Below the pieces are notes generated by a model. It ran no database searches. It saw nothing but the letters and a program-made list of their open reading frames with translations, and was not told where the DNA came from. 14,051 nt of DNA from CAZOOA01 sp964581355 (GTDB lineage: Bacteria; Bacillota; Dethiobacteria; DTU022; UBA8154), in contig CAZOOA010000072.1 in NCBI GenBank assembly GCA_964581355.1, forward strand, positions 1 through 14,051. Reading direction: 5' to 3'. The translations under genes were made by a program, and so were the position numbers. Positions 1-6,391 of this stretch are shown here, one piece after another. Every line of letters starts with the position of its first letter. Within the stretch, counting starts at the first letter, position 1.

Positions 1-57
1 CCCGGGCAGTGCCGGGGCAGAAAACAGGTTTTTTTCAAGTTTTTTTCCCGGGCAAGG

Positions 58-83
58 AAAAAGCCCCGGGACCAGCCCGGGGC
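58..83 (-). terminator. Intrinsic terminator of the adh-aor operon
   Basis: Read on the minus strand, an 8-bp GC-only stem (arms 83-76 and 70-63, GCCCCGGG/CCCGGGGC) closes a 5-nt loop and is followed at once by five T (62-58). It lies 33 nt past the stop codon of the aldehyde oxidoreductase gene, as expected for a Rho-independent terminator. I see no gene in positions 1-57. Confidence 0.8.
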
Positions 84-115
84 CGTGCGGTTGCTATGTT
101 GTTGTTGGATGAAGG

Positions 116-1864
116 CTACTTGAGTACATCCGCCCAGATTTTGTCCAGTTCTTCGTCGGGGATGTCGAAGATCTGGTTGTGGGGAGAGAGCTTCTCGTAG
201 CGCATAAACTCGGGGGGACGGTCGTCTTCCTTGGAGAAGCCGGCATTTTTGTTGAACTGCAGCTCATCCTTTAAGACCTCCATTCCCAGGGGAGCGACAT
301 CATCGGGCTTCCAGTCTGTGCCCAGCACGGCGTTGACGGTTTCCACTAGGCCTTCCATTCCATCGGAGTTCTCCAGGATGGCGAAGGCGATAAAGAGGCA
401 ATAGCCGCTGGCATCGATAAAGGCCGTAGTGGCCTGGAAAGCCTTGGAGAGTTCGACCTTGCCTTCCGGGGAGAGCGGGTCGACCTGGCCGCCGACGGAG
501 AGGATCTCCGGGGCGATGGTATAGCCCGCGGTATGGTCCGCCCCCATGGGGGTGGTGATATAGGTGACACCGATCCCTTTGACGGCGCGGGGTTCGTAGG
601 CGGGCATACCCTGGCGCTTTACTACGGGCACGCGGGTGGTGCCGTACGCTTTGCCGGTAAACCAGGCGCCGTTGCCCAGGATGCGGCCCAGGGGAGTTCC
701 CGTGCGGATTTCATCCATCAGCTTAATAGCGGCTGCGCTGTCGCTGAAAGGGATAACCCCTACGTCCATGGCTACGCCTATGGTACAACCGGCTTCAATG
801 GTGTCTATGCCGATTTCGTTGCAGAGGTGGATCAGCCGGGCGATATCATCCAGGTTGTTAATGCCGCAGTTTGCGCCGAAGGCCCAGGTGGACTCGTATT
901 CAATACAGGAGGTCATCTCTGTGCCATCTTCGTTGGGATATACGTTGGAACAGCGGATGACACAGCCGGGATGGCAGCCGTGGCCCATCATGCCTGCCCC
1001 GCCACGCTTTTGGACGGCTTCGGCGATAGCTTCGCCGCTGGTGGGCTGGGCCCCGTCAAATTTGCCGGTGCTGAAGTTTTTGGTGGGGTAGCCGCCGGCT
1101 TCATTCATGATGTTGACCAACACGGCGGTGCCGAAGCTGTTCAGGGCGCCACCAGGCTTGGTTACGTCATGGCTGCGCAGGGCTTCGACCATCTTTTTCT
1201 GGCCCTGCTTGAACAGTTCCTTGTCCTTGATCTCCACCCCGGGGGCGCCGTCGTCGTCGACGACCATGGCTTTTAAACCCTTGCTGCCCAAGACTGCTCC
1301 AAGTCCGCCCCGGCCGGAGTAGCGGCTAGCCCGGCCTTCGGTATCGTTGAAGCAGACCCCGGCCATGCCCATCTTGAAGTCGCCGGCGATGCCGATGTTC
1401 ATGATGCCCACCTTTTCGCCGTACTTCGCAAACAGGGATTTGTTGATCTCGCTGGTCAGCTTGTCCTTAAGGTCGTCTGCCGGGACCAGCTCCGCACCGT
1501 CTTTGTTCAGCTTTAATAAATAGGAGCCGTCTTCAGCCAGGCCTTCAATTATAATGGCTTTTACCTGCAGGCGCCCCAGGCGCTGTGCCGTGGGGGTGCC
1601 GGCATTGGCTTCCTTGATGCCGCCGGTAAGGGGCGATTTGCCGCCGACTGAGATGCGGCCCGAGCTGGGGGCTGCAGTGCCGGCCAGGACTCCCGGCGCA
1701 ATCACAATCTTGTTGTTCGGCCCCAGGGGATGGCAGTTGGCCGGCACCTCATCGTAAACCAGCTTGGATGTCAGGGACCTGCCGCCTAAGTGGGCGTATT
1801 TTTCGGGGACGTCTTCCACTGTTACCTTTTTCTCCGTCATGTTTACCCTGTAAATTGTGCTCAT
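116..1864 (-). CDS. aor: Tungsten-type aldehyde:ferredoxin oxidoreductase
   Basis: The 582-residue product should oxidise aldehydes to carboxylic acids with ferredoxin as acceptor, or the reverse under low potential, using a bis-pterin tungsten (or molybdenum) cofactor and one [4Fe-4S] cluster in the cytoplasm. Seen in the sequence: the N-terminal AOR fold with GGRSL (27-31), GRISVGGKSPLTGGI (69-83) and SGRGGLGAVLGSKGLKA (183-199); cluster cysteines 297, 301 and 305, with the fourth at 489; a pterin-loop DxxGYC motif at 484-489; and GADHT at 441-445. Length is slightly below the roughly 605 residues of archaeal AOR, with no obvious truncation. The start is fixed by AGAGGAGG just upstream of the ATG. 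The gene follows the alcohol dehydrogenase by 39 bp, so the two are surely cotranscribed. The first cysteine pair is spaced CX3C rather than the classic CX2C, which suggests a distinct subfamily. The true substrate cannot be read from sequence. Confidence 0.93.
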   Translation of the reverse strand: MSTIYRVNMTEKKVTVEDVPEKYAHLGGRSLTSKLVYDEVPANCHPLGPNNKIVIAPGVLAGTAAPSSGRISVGGKSPLTGGIKEANAGTPTAQRLGRLQVKAIIIEGLAEDGSYLLKLNKDGAELVPADDLKDKLTSEINKSLFAKYGEKVGIMNIGIAGDFKMGMAGVCFNDTEGRASRYSGRGGLGAVLGSKGLKAMVVDDDGAPGVEIKDKELFKQGQKKMVEALRSHDVTKPGGALNSFGTAVLVNIMNEAGGYPTKNFSTGKFDGAQPTSGEAIAEAVQKRGGAGMMGHGCHPGCVIRCSNVYPNEDGTEMTSCIEYESTWAFGANCGINNLDDIARLIHLCNEIGIDTIEAGCTIGVAMDVGVIPFSDSAAAIKLMDEIRTGTPLGRILGNGAWFTGKAYGTTRVPVVKRQGMPAYEPRAVKGIGVTYITTPMGADHTAGYTIAPEILSVGGQVDPLSPEGKVELSKAFQATTAFIDASGYCLFIAFAILENSDGMEGLVETVNAVLGTDWKPDDVAPLGMEVLKDELQFNKNAGFSKEDDRPPEFMRYEKLSPHNQIFDIPDEELDKIWADVLK

Positions 1865-1903
1865 AGGAAACCTCCTCTGGTCGATGTATGAAACCTTTAA
1901 AAA

Positions 1904-3076
1904 TTACATAACCTCTTGCCCATAAAAGGCGGCGACATAAAGGTCTTTCAGGTCCTGCAGGCTAGGCACCCGGGGGTTGTTGCCCACGGTAATGTCGCCC
2001 ATGGCATTATTTGCCAGGCCGTCAAGCTTTTTCTTGAAATCCGCTTCGTCAATTCCTGCATCTTTGATGGTGCTGGGCAGCCCGGAATCCCGCTGCAGTT
2101 CGAAAATGGCCGCAACAAGCTTTTTCACCGCATCCTTGTTGTTTTCAAAGTCGAGCTTCAGGTAATCGGCAATTTCGGCATAGAGTTCAGCCACGGCAAT
2201 AGCGTTAAACTGGATTACATAGGGGAGCATCAGCGAATTGCCCTTGCCGTGGGGCACGCCATATTCTGTGCCCAGCTGGTGAGCCAGGGCATGGGTGATC
2301 CCCAAGAATGAGTTGGTGAAAGCCATGCCTGCCATCAGGGAGGCGGTGTGCATATCTTCCCGTGCAGCTGCGTTTCTTCCATCGGCAAAGGCCTTGGGAA
2401 GAGCACGGAAGATTATTTTGATTGCTCCCAGGTCAATCGCCTTGTCGATATCGGTGGCGGCAATGGAGGTGTAGCTTTCAATGGCGTGGGTGAGGGCATC
2501 CATACCCGTTGCCGAGGTGACCAGGGGAGGCATGCTGGAGCTCAACTCGGGATCCACGATGGCAACATCAGGGGTGATCTCATGGGATGCGATCACCTGC
2601 TTTACTTCCGGCTTGACTTCTTTGTTGGTGATCACAGCTGCGCAGGTAACCTCGGAGCCTGTTCCACTGGTGGTGGCAATGGCGATCATTTTGGCCTTGT
2701 TGCGCAGGGGGGGAATCCCAAAGGGGACAAAGACCTCGTCCCAGGTTAAATTGGGATGTTCGTAGAGGACCCAGATCCCTTTGGCAGTGTCCATGGAAGA
2801 GCCTCCGCCCAGGGCAACAATCCAGTCGGCCTCGAAGTCTTTGAGCATATCCACACCTTCCAGCACGCAGGCGCGGGGCGGATCAGGCAGGGAGCCGTCA
2901 AAAATCTTGGTTTCCAATCCCGCTTCCTGAAGATAACCGGCAACCTTGTCCGCCACACCCATTTCCACTAAGGGCTTGTCTGTGACAATGAACGCTTTTT
3001 TCCCCTGCACTCCTTTCAGGTAATCCAGGGAACCCCAGCCAAAGAATATGCCTCTGGGCACGACAAAATGTTTCAT
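1904..3076 (-). CDS. Iron-containing alcohol dehydrogenase
   Basis: The 390-residue protein belongs to the group III (iron-dependent) alcohol dehydrogenases, which interconvert alcohols and aldehydes with NAD(P)H. Seen in the sequence: the dinucleotide-binding GGGSSMDTAKG (90-100), TTSGTGSEVT (135-144), and the metal ligands Asp193 and His197 (GMDALTHAIESY), His262 (ITHALAHQLG) and His276 (YGVPHGKGN). Length is normal for the family. The ATG is preceded by AAGGAGGAAG at good spacing. It is the first gene of a two-gene operon with the aldehyde oxidoreductase, so its product aldehyde, or the aldehyde made from an acid, is the likely shared intermediate; ethanol/acetaldehyde is the simplest guess but is inference. 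Expression appears to depend on the sigma-54 promoter at 3350-3333 and the activator encoded upstream. Butanol or propanediol-type substrates are equally possible. Confidence 0.93.
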   Translation of the reverse strand: MKHFVVPRGIFFGWGSLDYLKGVQGKKAFIVTDKPLVEMGVADKVAGYLQEAGLETKIFDGSLPDPPRACVLEGVDMLKDFEADWIVALGGGSSMDTAKGIWVLYEHPNLTWDEVFVPFGIPPLRNKAKMIAIATTSGTGSEVTCAAVITNKEVKPEVKQVIASHEITPDVAIVDPELSSSMPPLVTSATGMDALTHAIESYTSIAATDIDKAIDLGAIKIIFRALPKAFADGRNAAAREDMHTASLMAGMAFTNSFLGITHALAHQLGTEYGVPHGKGNSLMLPYVIQFNAIAVAELYAEIADYLKLDFENNKDAVKKLVAAIFELQRDSGLPSTIKDAGIDEADFKKKLDGLANNAMGDITVGNNPRVPSLQDLKDLYVAAFYGQEVM

Positions 3077-3149
3077 GATATTTCTTCCTCCTTTTAATAT
3101 AGTAGATTACATATTTTGAACACCCACGTGGAAAACAAAGACAACCTTT

Positions 3150-3178
3150 TCAACCTGAAAAGTGCATGGATCACCTCC
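3150..3178 (-). promoter_or_regulatory. Leader mini-ORF with perfect extended Shine-Dalgarno
   Basis: In the untranslated leader of the alcohol dehydrogenase gene, the minus strand reads GGAGGTGATCC (3178-3168), an 11-nt perfect complement to the 3' end of bacterial 16S rRNA. An ATG follows directly (3167-3165), six nt after the GGAGG core. The frame is only five codons, Met-His-Phe-Ser-Gly, then TGA (3152-3150). The stop lies 73 nt before the adh ATG. It could be a translated leader peptide, a ribosome standby site or an RNA-stabilising ribosome-loading site. That ribosomes bind there is likely from base pairing; a regulatory role is inference. Confidence 0.4.
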
Positions 3179-3332
3179 AGTAAAGGTAAGGATTCAAGGC
3201 AAGTGGCGGGAACTTGCAAAAACCAAAACCAGCGGTGCAGTCAAGTGAAGTGAAGTGGCAGGTGAAGAAGGGTGCGAAGCTATGCGCAGAGTGCTATTCC
3301 CAGCTTGCCCGGCAGCTCTCACTAACAATACA

Positions 3333-3350
3333 AAGCAAAAACGGTGCCAA
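3333..3350 (-). promoter_or_regulatory. Sigma-54 (RpoN) -24/-12 promoter of adh-aor
   Basis: The minus strand reads TTGGCACCGTTTTTGCTT. The invariant GG (3348-3347) and GC (3336-3335) are exactly 10 nt apart, and the match to the known consensus TGGCACGNNNNTTGC has a single deviation. Transcription would start near 3323, giving a leader of about 247 nt before the alcohol dehydrogenase ATG. The gene just upstream encodes a GAFTGA-containing enhancer-binding activator, which independently supports sigma-54 control. Confidence 0.85.
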
Positions 3351-3471
3351 AATATTGGATATAGAGAAAATATTATCACTTCTTTTGCCGGGCGCATTGC
3401 GGCGGGAGATAAGGGAGATGAGAAGTGAGTTGCCGCTGAAGAAAGCGTGAAGGGAAAAGAGAAAGCAAAGC

Positions 3472-3504
3472 TTTTGTGTCACCGTCTGTGTAGTTTTTGT
3501 GTCA
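3472..3504. promoter_or_regulatory. Paired direct repeats, candidate activator sites
   Basis: The 10-mer TTTTGTGTCA occurs at 3472-3481 and again at 3495-3504, 23 bp apart, about two helical turns, with a related TGTGTA between them. The pair lies about 150-180 bp upstream of the predicted sigma-54 start site, the usual distance for an enhancer. Binding by the adjacent activator is inference. Confidence 0.35.
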
Positions 3505-3505
3505 G

Positions 3506-3526
3506 CTGAAACAAGTTTTGTTTCAG
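3506..3526. promoter_or_regulatory. Palindrome, candidate upstream activating sequence
   Basis: A perfect inverted repeat has arms CTGAAACAA (3506-3514) and TTGTTTCAG (3518-3526) around a 3-bp centre. A further half site GTTTCA lies at 3540-3545. It is centred about 190 bp upstream of the predicted adh start site and has no T-run, so it resembles a dimer-binding operator more than a terminator. It is the best candidate binding site for the Fis-type HTH of the upstream regulator. Confidence 0.5.
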
Positions 3527-3563
3527 TGCGCTGTTTTTCGTTTCAACCTGGACAAGCTGGTTG

Positions 3564-3680
3564 GAGCTGTTGGAGGAACTGTTGGAGGTTTTTAGAAGGG
3601 TTTCGGGGGAGATTGTTGGGGAGTATTTTGAGGAGATTGTTGAGTAAATTGTTGAGGAGATTGTTGGGGAGATTGTTGGG
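3564..3680. repeat. Degenerate 12-bp tandem repeat
   Basis: Six head-to-tail 12-bp units run from 3609 to 3680. Three read GAGATTGTTGGG (3609, 3657, 3669), one reads GAGATTGTTGAG (3633), and two are diverged (3621, 3645). Two related units (GAGCTGTTGGAG, GAACTGTTGGAG) lie at 3564-3587. The array fills the space between the activator's stop codon and the candidate enhancer. On the minus strand it gives an Asn-Asn-Leu repeat in one frame, but no ribosome binding site or plausible gene goes with it. I see no other gene in 3077-3712. Confidence 0.7.
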
Positions 3681-3712
3681 CTGTGGGGATTGGTTAAGAG
3701 TATTTATGCGTT

Positions 3713-5737
3713 TTAAGATCCTTCTGGTGGCGGGGTGGTGGTGTCCTGGTGCAAAGAAGCGCAAGCAGGGCGGGCAGGGCGGTGTTTACCAGGATCGATG
3801 CCCAGCTTTTTCAGCCTGCGGTAGAGGGTGCTGCGGGAGATGCCTAGTTCATTTGCCACCTGGTAGATGTGGTGATGCTTGTTGAGCAGCCGAATCATGG
3901 TGTCGTATTCTCCGGCAGTACTGCTGCCGGCTTCTGGGGAACTGTCTGCCGGGCTGCATTTGTTTAACGGGTGCTGCTGCGCAGGTTCCTCGTGGTGTTT
4001 CTGCCGGGATTCCTGCTGCCGTTCTTGCCCGGCTTCAACCCGGCGGCGGATTTCTTGCGGGATCTCCCGGGCTGTGATGCTGCTTTGCGCGAGGACGACC
4101 ATGGTTTCGACGGTGTTTTTTAATTCCCGCACATTCCCCTCCCATTTGTGCCGCAGCAAAATGGAAAGGGCGGATTCGTCGACGGTTTTTTGCTGGAAAC
4201 CGTGCTGATCACAGAAGTGGGCTATAAAATAGTGCAGCAGGTATTCCAGGTCTTCGGCCCGTTCACGCAGGGGGGGAAGTTGAAACTGGGCACCCTTTAG
4301 CCGGTAGAACAGTTCCACACGGAAGGTTCCCTGCTCCACACTGTTCAGCAAGTTGCGGTTGCTGGCGGAAACCAGGCGAAAATCGACCTCTTTTTCTTTC
4401 TCGGAGCCCAGGCGGGAAATCCTTTTCTGTTCAATAACCCGCAGCAGCGCTGCTTGAAATTCCAGGGGCATCTCTGCGATTTCATCCAGGAAAAGGGTGC
4501 CGCCGTCGGCCTGCTCAAAAAGGCCTCTGCGCCCGCCCGGATCGGCGCCGGTGAAAGCGCCGCGCTCATAGCCGAAAAAGCTGCTGCCAAACAACTCCTT
4601 GCTGATGTTCCCGCAGTTGACAGCGACAAAAGGACCCTGGCTGTAAGGGCTTTGTTCGTGGATATAGTAAGCGGCCAACTCTTTCCCCGTGCCCGTTTCT
4701 CCCGTCAACAGGACCGGGATCCGGACCCGGGCCACTTTTTCAATCTCTGCAAACAATTCCACGACCTGCCTGTTCCGGGTCAGGTAACCGGAATAATTGT
4801 ATGCGGGTATTGAGGATGAAAATAATTTGGCAGGTTTTCGGTTTTTAATAATGAAGACCTTCCCTGCCATGGTGTTTTGATGCACAGAATGAATGGGCTT
4901 CATTTCATAAGCAATTTTTTCGCTGCTGAGCATGTCCTCGCTAATGTTTTCAGCGGACACCAATTCCTGGGCTTTTTCATTTTTCCTGATCGAGTTGCCC
5001 CCACTATCGACAACGATAATGCCCTCCGAGGAATATTTCTCTTCAAACTTCAAAAATGTATTGATCAGGTTGAACTGCTCTGCCTCCCATTCCACTTTAT
5101 AGACCAGTTGAATCTGGTTGGCCAGAGAGTGCGCCAGCCCCAGGGCATCATCCTTGAAATCGCTGGCACAGGTAGTGATATCCACCACTCCCAGTATTTC
5201 CCCGGTGTAGGAATTTAAGATGGGAGAGCCAGCACAGCTAAATGACTGCCATTGTTCGCAGAAATGTTCGCTGGAAAAGACATGGACAGGGTTTTTTTTC
5301 TGAATTGCCGTGCCGATGCCATTGTTGCCGGAGAGATGCTCCGACCAGCTACCCCCTTCGGAAAAGTTTACCTGCCGGGCTTTTTCCCTTATTTTTGCAT
5401 CCCCGAACACTTTCAGGATGGTCCCGTTGGAGTCTGCCAGCACGATAATGAGGGGAACATTGTCCAGCAGGCTTGCGATACTGCACAGCACAGGTGTTGA
5501 CTTGTTGATCAGATCATGATTTCTCTCCAGTGCTTTTTGAAACTCTTCATCGGGCAGCAGGATCCCGCTTTTCTGGTAAATGTTTACATTAAATTGTTTA
5601 AACCTTTCCCATTCATTGACCAAGCCCTTCTCATAAGGTGTGAGATCGTAATCACTTAGCGTGTTCGTCATAAACCTGGTCCAGAGCTGTGTAATCTTTT
5701 TTTGGTTTTTCGGAAAGAGGTACACATTGCCGCTCAT
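3713..5737 (-). CDS. Sigma-54-dependent AcoR-like transcriptional activator
   Basis: The 674-residue regulator should bind an enhancer and use ATP hydrolysis to open RpoN-RNA polymerase promoters. Domains in order: an N-terminal leader, a GAF-type sensor (about 80-215, with NGIGTAI and the CAGSPI stretch typical of AcoR-like activators), a PAS-like segment (about 225-300), the AAA+ domain with Walker A GETGTGKE (346-353), the sigma-54-contacting GAFTGA loop (393-398) and Walker B GGTLFLDEI (412-420), a Gln/Glu/His-rich linker (565-600), and a Fis-type helix-turn-helix (624-646). I chose the ATG at 5737 because GGGAGGAAA precedes it; the open frame runs on to 5839 without another ribosome site. 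It lies upstream of, and in the same direction as, the adh-aor operon and its sigma-54 promoter, so that operon is the obvious target. The ligand is unknown; an alcohol or aldehyde is inference. A 24-residue tail after the HTH is unusual. Confidence 0.92.
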   Translation of the reverse strand: MSGNVYLFPKNQKKITQLWTRFMTNTLSDYDLTPYEKGLVNEWERFKQFNVNIYQKSGILLPDEEFQKALERNHDLINKSTPVLCSIASLLDNVPLIIVLADSNGTILKVFGDAKIREKARQVNFSEGGSWSEHLSGNNGIGTAIQKKNPVHVFSSEHFCEQWQSFSCAGSPILNSYTGEILGVVDITTCASDFKDDALGLAHSLANQIQLVYKVEWEAEQFNLINTFLKFEEKYSSEGIIVVDSGGNSIRKNEKAQELVSAENISEDMLSSEKIAYEMKPIHSVHQNTMAGKVFIIKNRKPAKLFSSSIPAYNYSGYLTRNRQVVELFAEIEKVARVRIPVLLTGETGTGKELAAYYIHEQSPYSQGPFVAVNCGNISKELFGSSFFGYERGAFTGADPGGRRGLFEQADGGTLFLDEIAEMPLEFQAALLRVIEQKRISRLGSEKEKEVDFRLVSASNRNLLNSVEQGTFRVELFYRLKGAQFQLPPLRERAEDLEYLLHYFIAHFCDQHGFQQKTVDESALSILLRHKWEGNVRELKNTVETMVVLAQSSITAREIPQEIRRRVEAGQERQQESRQKHHEEPAQQHPLNKCSPADSSPEAGSSTAGEYDTMIRLLNKHHHIYQVANELGISRSTLYRRLKKLGIDPGKHRPARPACASLHQDTTTPPPEGS

Positions 5738-5822
5738 TGCTGTTTCCTCCCGGTGGGATGGATTGTTAAGTCGAGTGAAAGCAATGCAGGTGAGTTTCTG
5801 TGGTGAGAAGTGCATGCATGGA

Positions 5823-5840
5823 AACGAAACCGGTGCCAAG
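5823..5840 (-). promoter_or_regulatory. Imperfect sigma-54-like site upstream of the activator gene
   Basis: The minus strand reads TTGGCACCGGTTTCGTTT. It shares its first nine bases, TTGGCACCG, with the adh promoter. The -24 GG is present, but at exact spacing the -12 dinucleotide is GT rather than GC, so activity is doubtful. If used, transcription would start near 5812, about 75 nt before the activator ATG, and would imply autoregulation. Confidence 0.25.
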
Positions 5841-5913
5841 CGCGAGGGAAAATATCTATGAAAAATTCCTATACTGAATATTTCTACAATCTTAGATTAA
5901 CTCCTGCCATGGA

Positions 5914-5930
5914 TTGCAAAAATTTTGCAA
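5914..5930. repeat. 17-bp perfect palindrome
   Basis: The arms TTGCAAAA and TTTTGCAA flank a single central A. It lies in the non-coding stretch upstream of the activator gene, about 75 bp beyond the sigma-54-like site. With a 1-bp centre it cannot form a good RNA hairpin, so a dimeric DNA-binding protein is the likelier reader. No known operator is recognised. Apart from the short sites listed and one coding-like minus-strand stretch (5884-6021), I see nothing in 5841-6113. Confidence 0.4.
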
Positions 5931-6113
5931 CAAATTTGGCATTCCTTGCATGGATGACACAAGCGGCACCAGCTTCTTCGCACAAAGCCTCATGTTCCCT
6001 CTGCAATGCGAGCACTGACAAAAAAAAGGTGAAGAGGCCTTGAACCGTTTAATCGATGGATGGGGTGGCGGAGATGAAATCAATGGAGGGAAATGACGTT
6101 TTATTCAGCGCCG

Positions 6114-6142
6114 TTGACCACCGGCCCATCTTCTGATAGAAT
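6114..6142 (+). promoter_or_regulatory. Sigma-A promoter of the EAL gene
   Basis: TTGACC (6114-6119) and TAGAAT (6137-6142) are separated by exactly 17 bp and match the -35/-10 consensus at 5 of 6 positions each. Transcription would begin near 6149, about 240 nt before the EAL start codon. The long leader then holds the duplication, foldable element and terminator listed next. Confidence 0.7.
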
Positions 6143-6152
6143 ACTTGCGTGG

Positions 6153-6188
6153 AAAAGGATTGTGGAACAGAAAAGGATTGTGGAACAA
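6153..6188 (+). repeat. 18-bp tandem duplication in the EAL leader
   Basis: Two adjacent 18-bp units (6153-6170 and 6171-6188), each starting AAAAGGATTGTGGAACA, differ only at the last base. They sit at the very 5' end of the predicted transcript, just after the start site. The duplication looks recent because the copies are nearly identical. Confidence 0.85.
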
Positions 6189-6214
6189 CAGAAATTCAAA
6201 TACACTGTGTGGCT

Positions 6215-6284
6215 GCTCAGCCCATTTATTGTGCCATAGGGCGCAAAGCCGTGGGGATGGTTTCCCTGGCAGACAGCTCTGAGC
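6215..6284 (+). promoter_or_regulatory. Foldable leader element, possible riboswitch
   Basis: The stretch can fold as a three-way junction. A closing stem GCTCAG/CTGAGC (6215-6220 with 6279-6284) can enclose a first hairpin GCCC/GGGC (6220-6223 with 6239-6242, sharing one base with the closing stem), a linker containing GCAAA, and a second hairpin GCC...GGGA/TCCC...GGC (6248-6270). GGCTG/CAGCC (6211-6215 with 6218-6222) can form instead of the closing stem, giving a possible switch. The GGGCGCAAAGCC segment recalls the cyclic-di-GMP-I (GEMM) riboswitch core, but the upstream GCAAACC/GAAA part of that family is missing. Its position before a terminator and an EAL gene is what makes it credible. 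Confidence 0.3.
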
Positions 6285-6315
6285 AATGACCAAACCGTTT
6301 CATCTTGCGGCAAAG

Positions 6316-6349
6316 AAGCCCGGGAACTGTAGTCCAGTTCGGGCTTTTT
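6316..6349 (+). terminator. Intrinsic terminator/attenuator in the EAL leader
   Basis: Arms AAGCCCG-GG-AACTG (6316-6329) and CAGTTCGGGCTT (6335-6346) form 12 base pairs with a 2-nt GG bulge and a 5-nt loop, followed by a T-run ending at 6349. It lies 43 nt before the EAL ATG and downstream of the sigma-A promoter, so full expression requires read-through. It could instead end a short independent RNA that starts at 6149. Confidence 0.8.
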
Positions 6350-6391
6350 CTGTCTTTGCCGGCTTTATGCCAGGAAGGGGAGAAAACATCC

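Noticed and set aside
533..1276. Long plus-strand frame opposite the aldehyde oxidoreductase gene
   Set aside because: It is an antisense shadow caused by high GC; the minus-strand gene has clear family motifs.
3204..3218. Plus-strand TGGC...TTGCA resembling a sigma-54 promoter
   Set aside because: The GG and GC are 9 nt apart instead of 10, and no plus-strand gene follows.
3214..3450. Plus-strand open frame of 78 codons with protein-like composition between adh and the activator
   Set aside because: It begins at a TTG with no convincing ribosome binding site, lies antisense to the adh leader and overlaps the sigma-54 promoter. I cannot support it as a gene.
3543..3764. Minus-strand frame rich in Asn-Asn-Leu repeats
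   Set aside because: It is only the translation of the 12-bp DNA repeat, overlaps the end of the activator gene and has no ribosome site.
6215..6290. Confident assignment as a cyclic-di-GMP-I riboswitch
   Set aside because: Only the GCAAAGCC core and the general layout fit. The conserved GCAAACC, the GAAA loop and the AGCxxGGUUxCC segment are not found, so it is kept only as a low-confidence candidate.
6305..6391. Upstream TTG start that would add 29 residues to the EAL protein
   Set aside because: It would translate straight through the intrinsic terminator and has a poor ribosome site; the ATG at 6392 has GGGGAG upstream.
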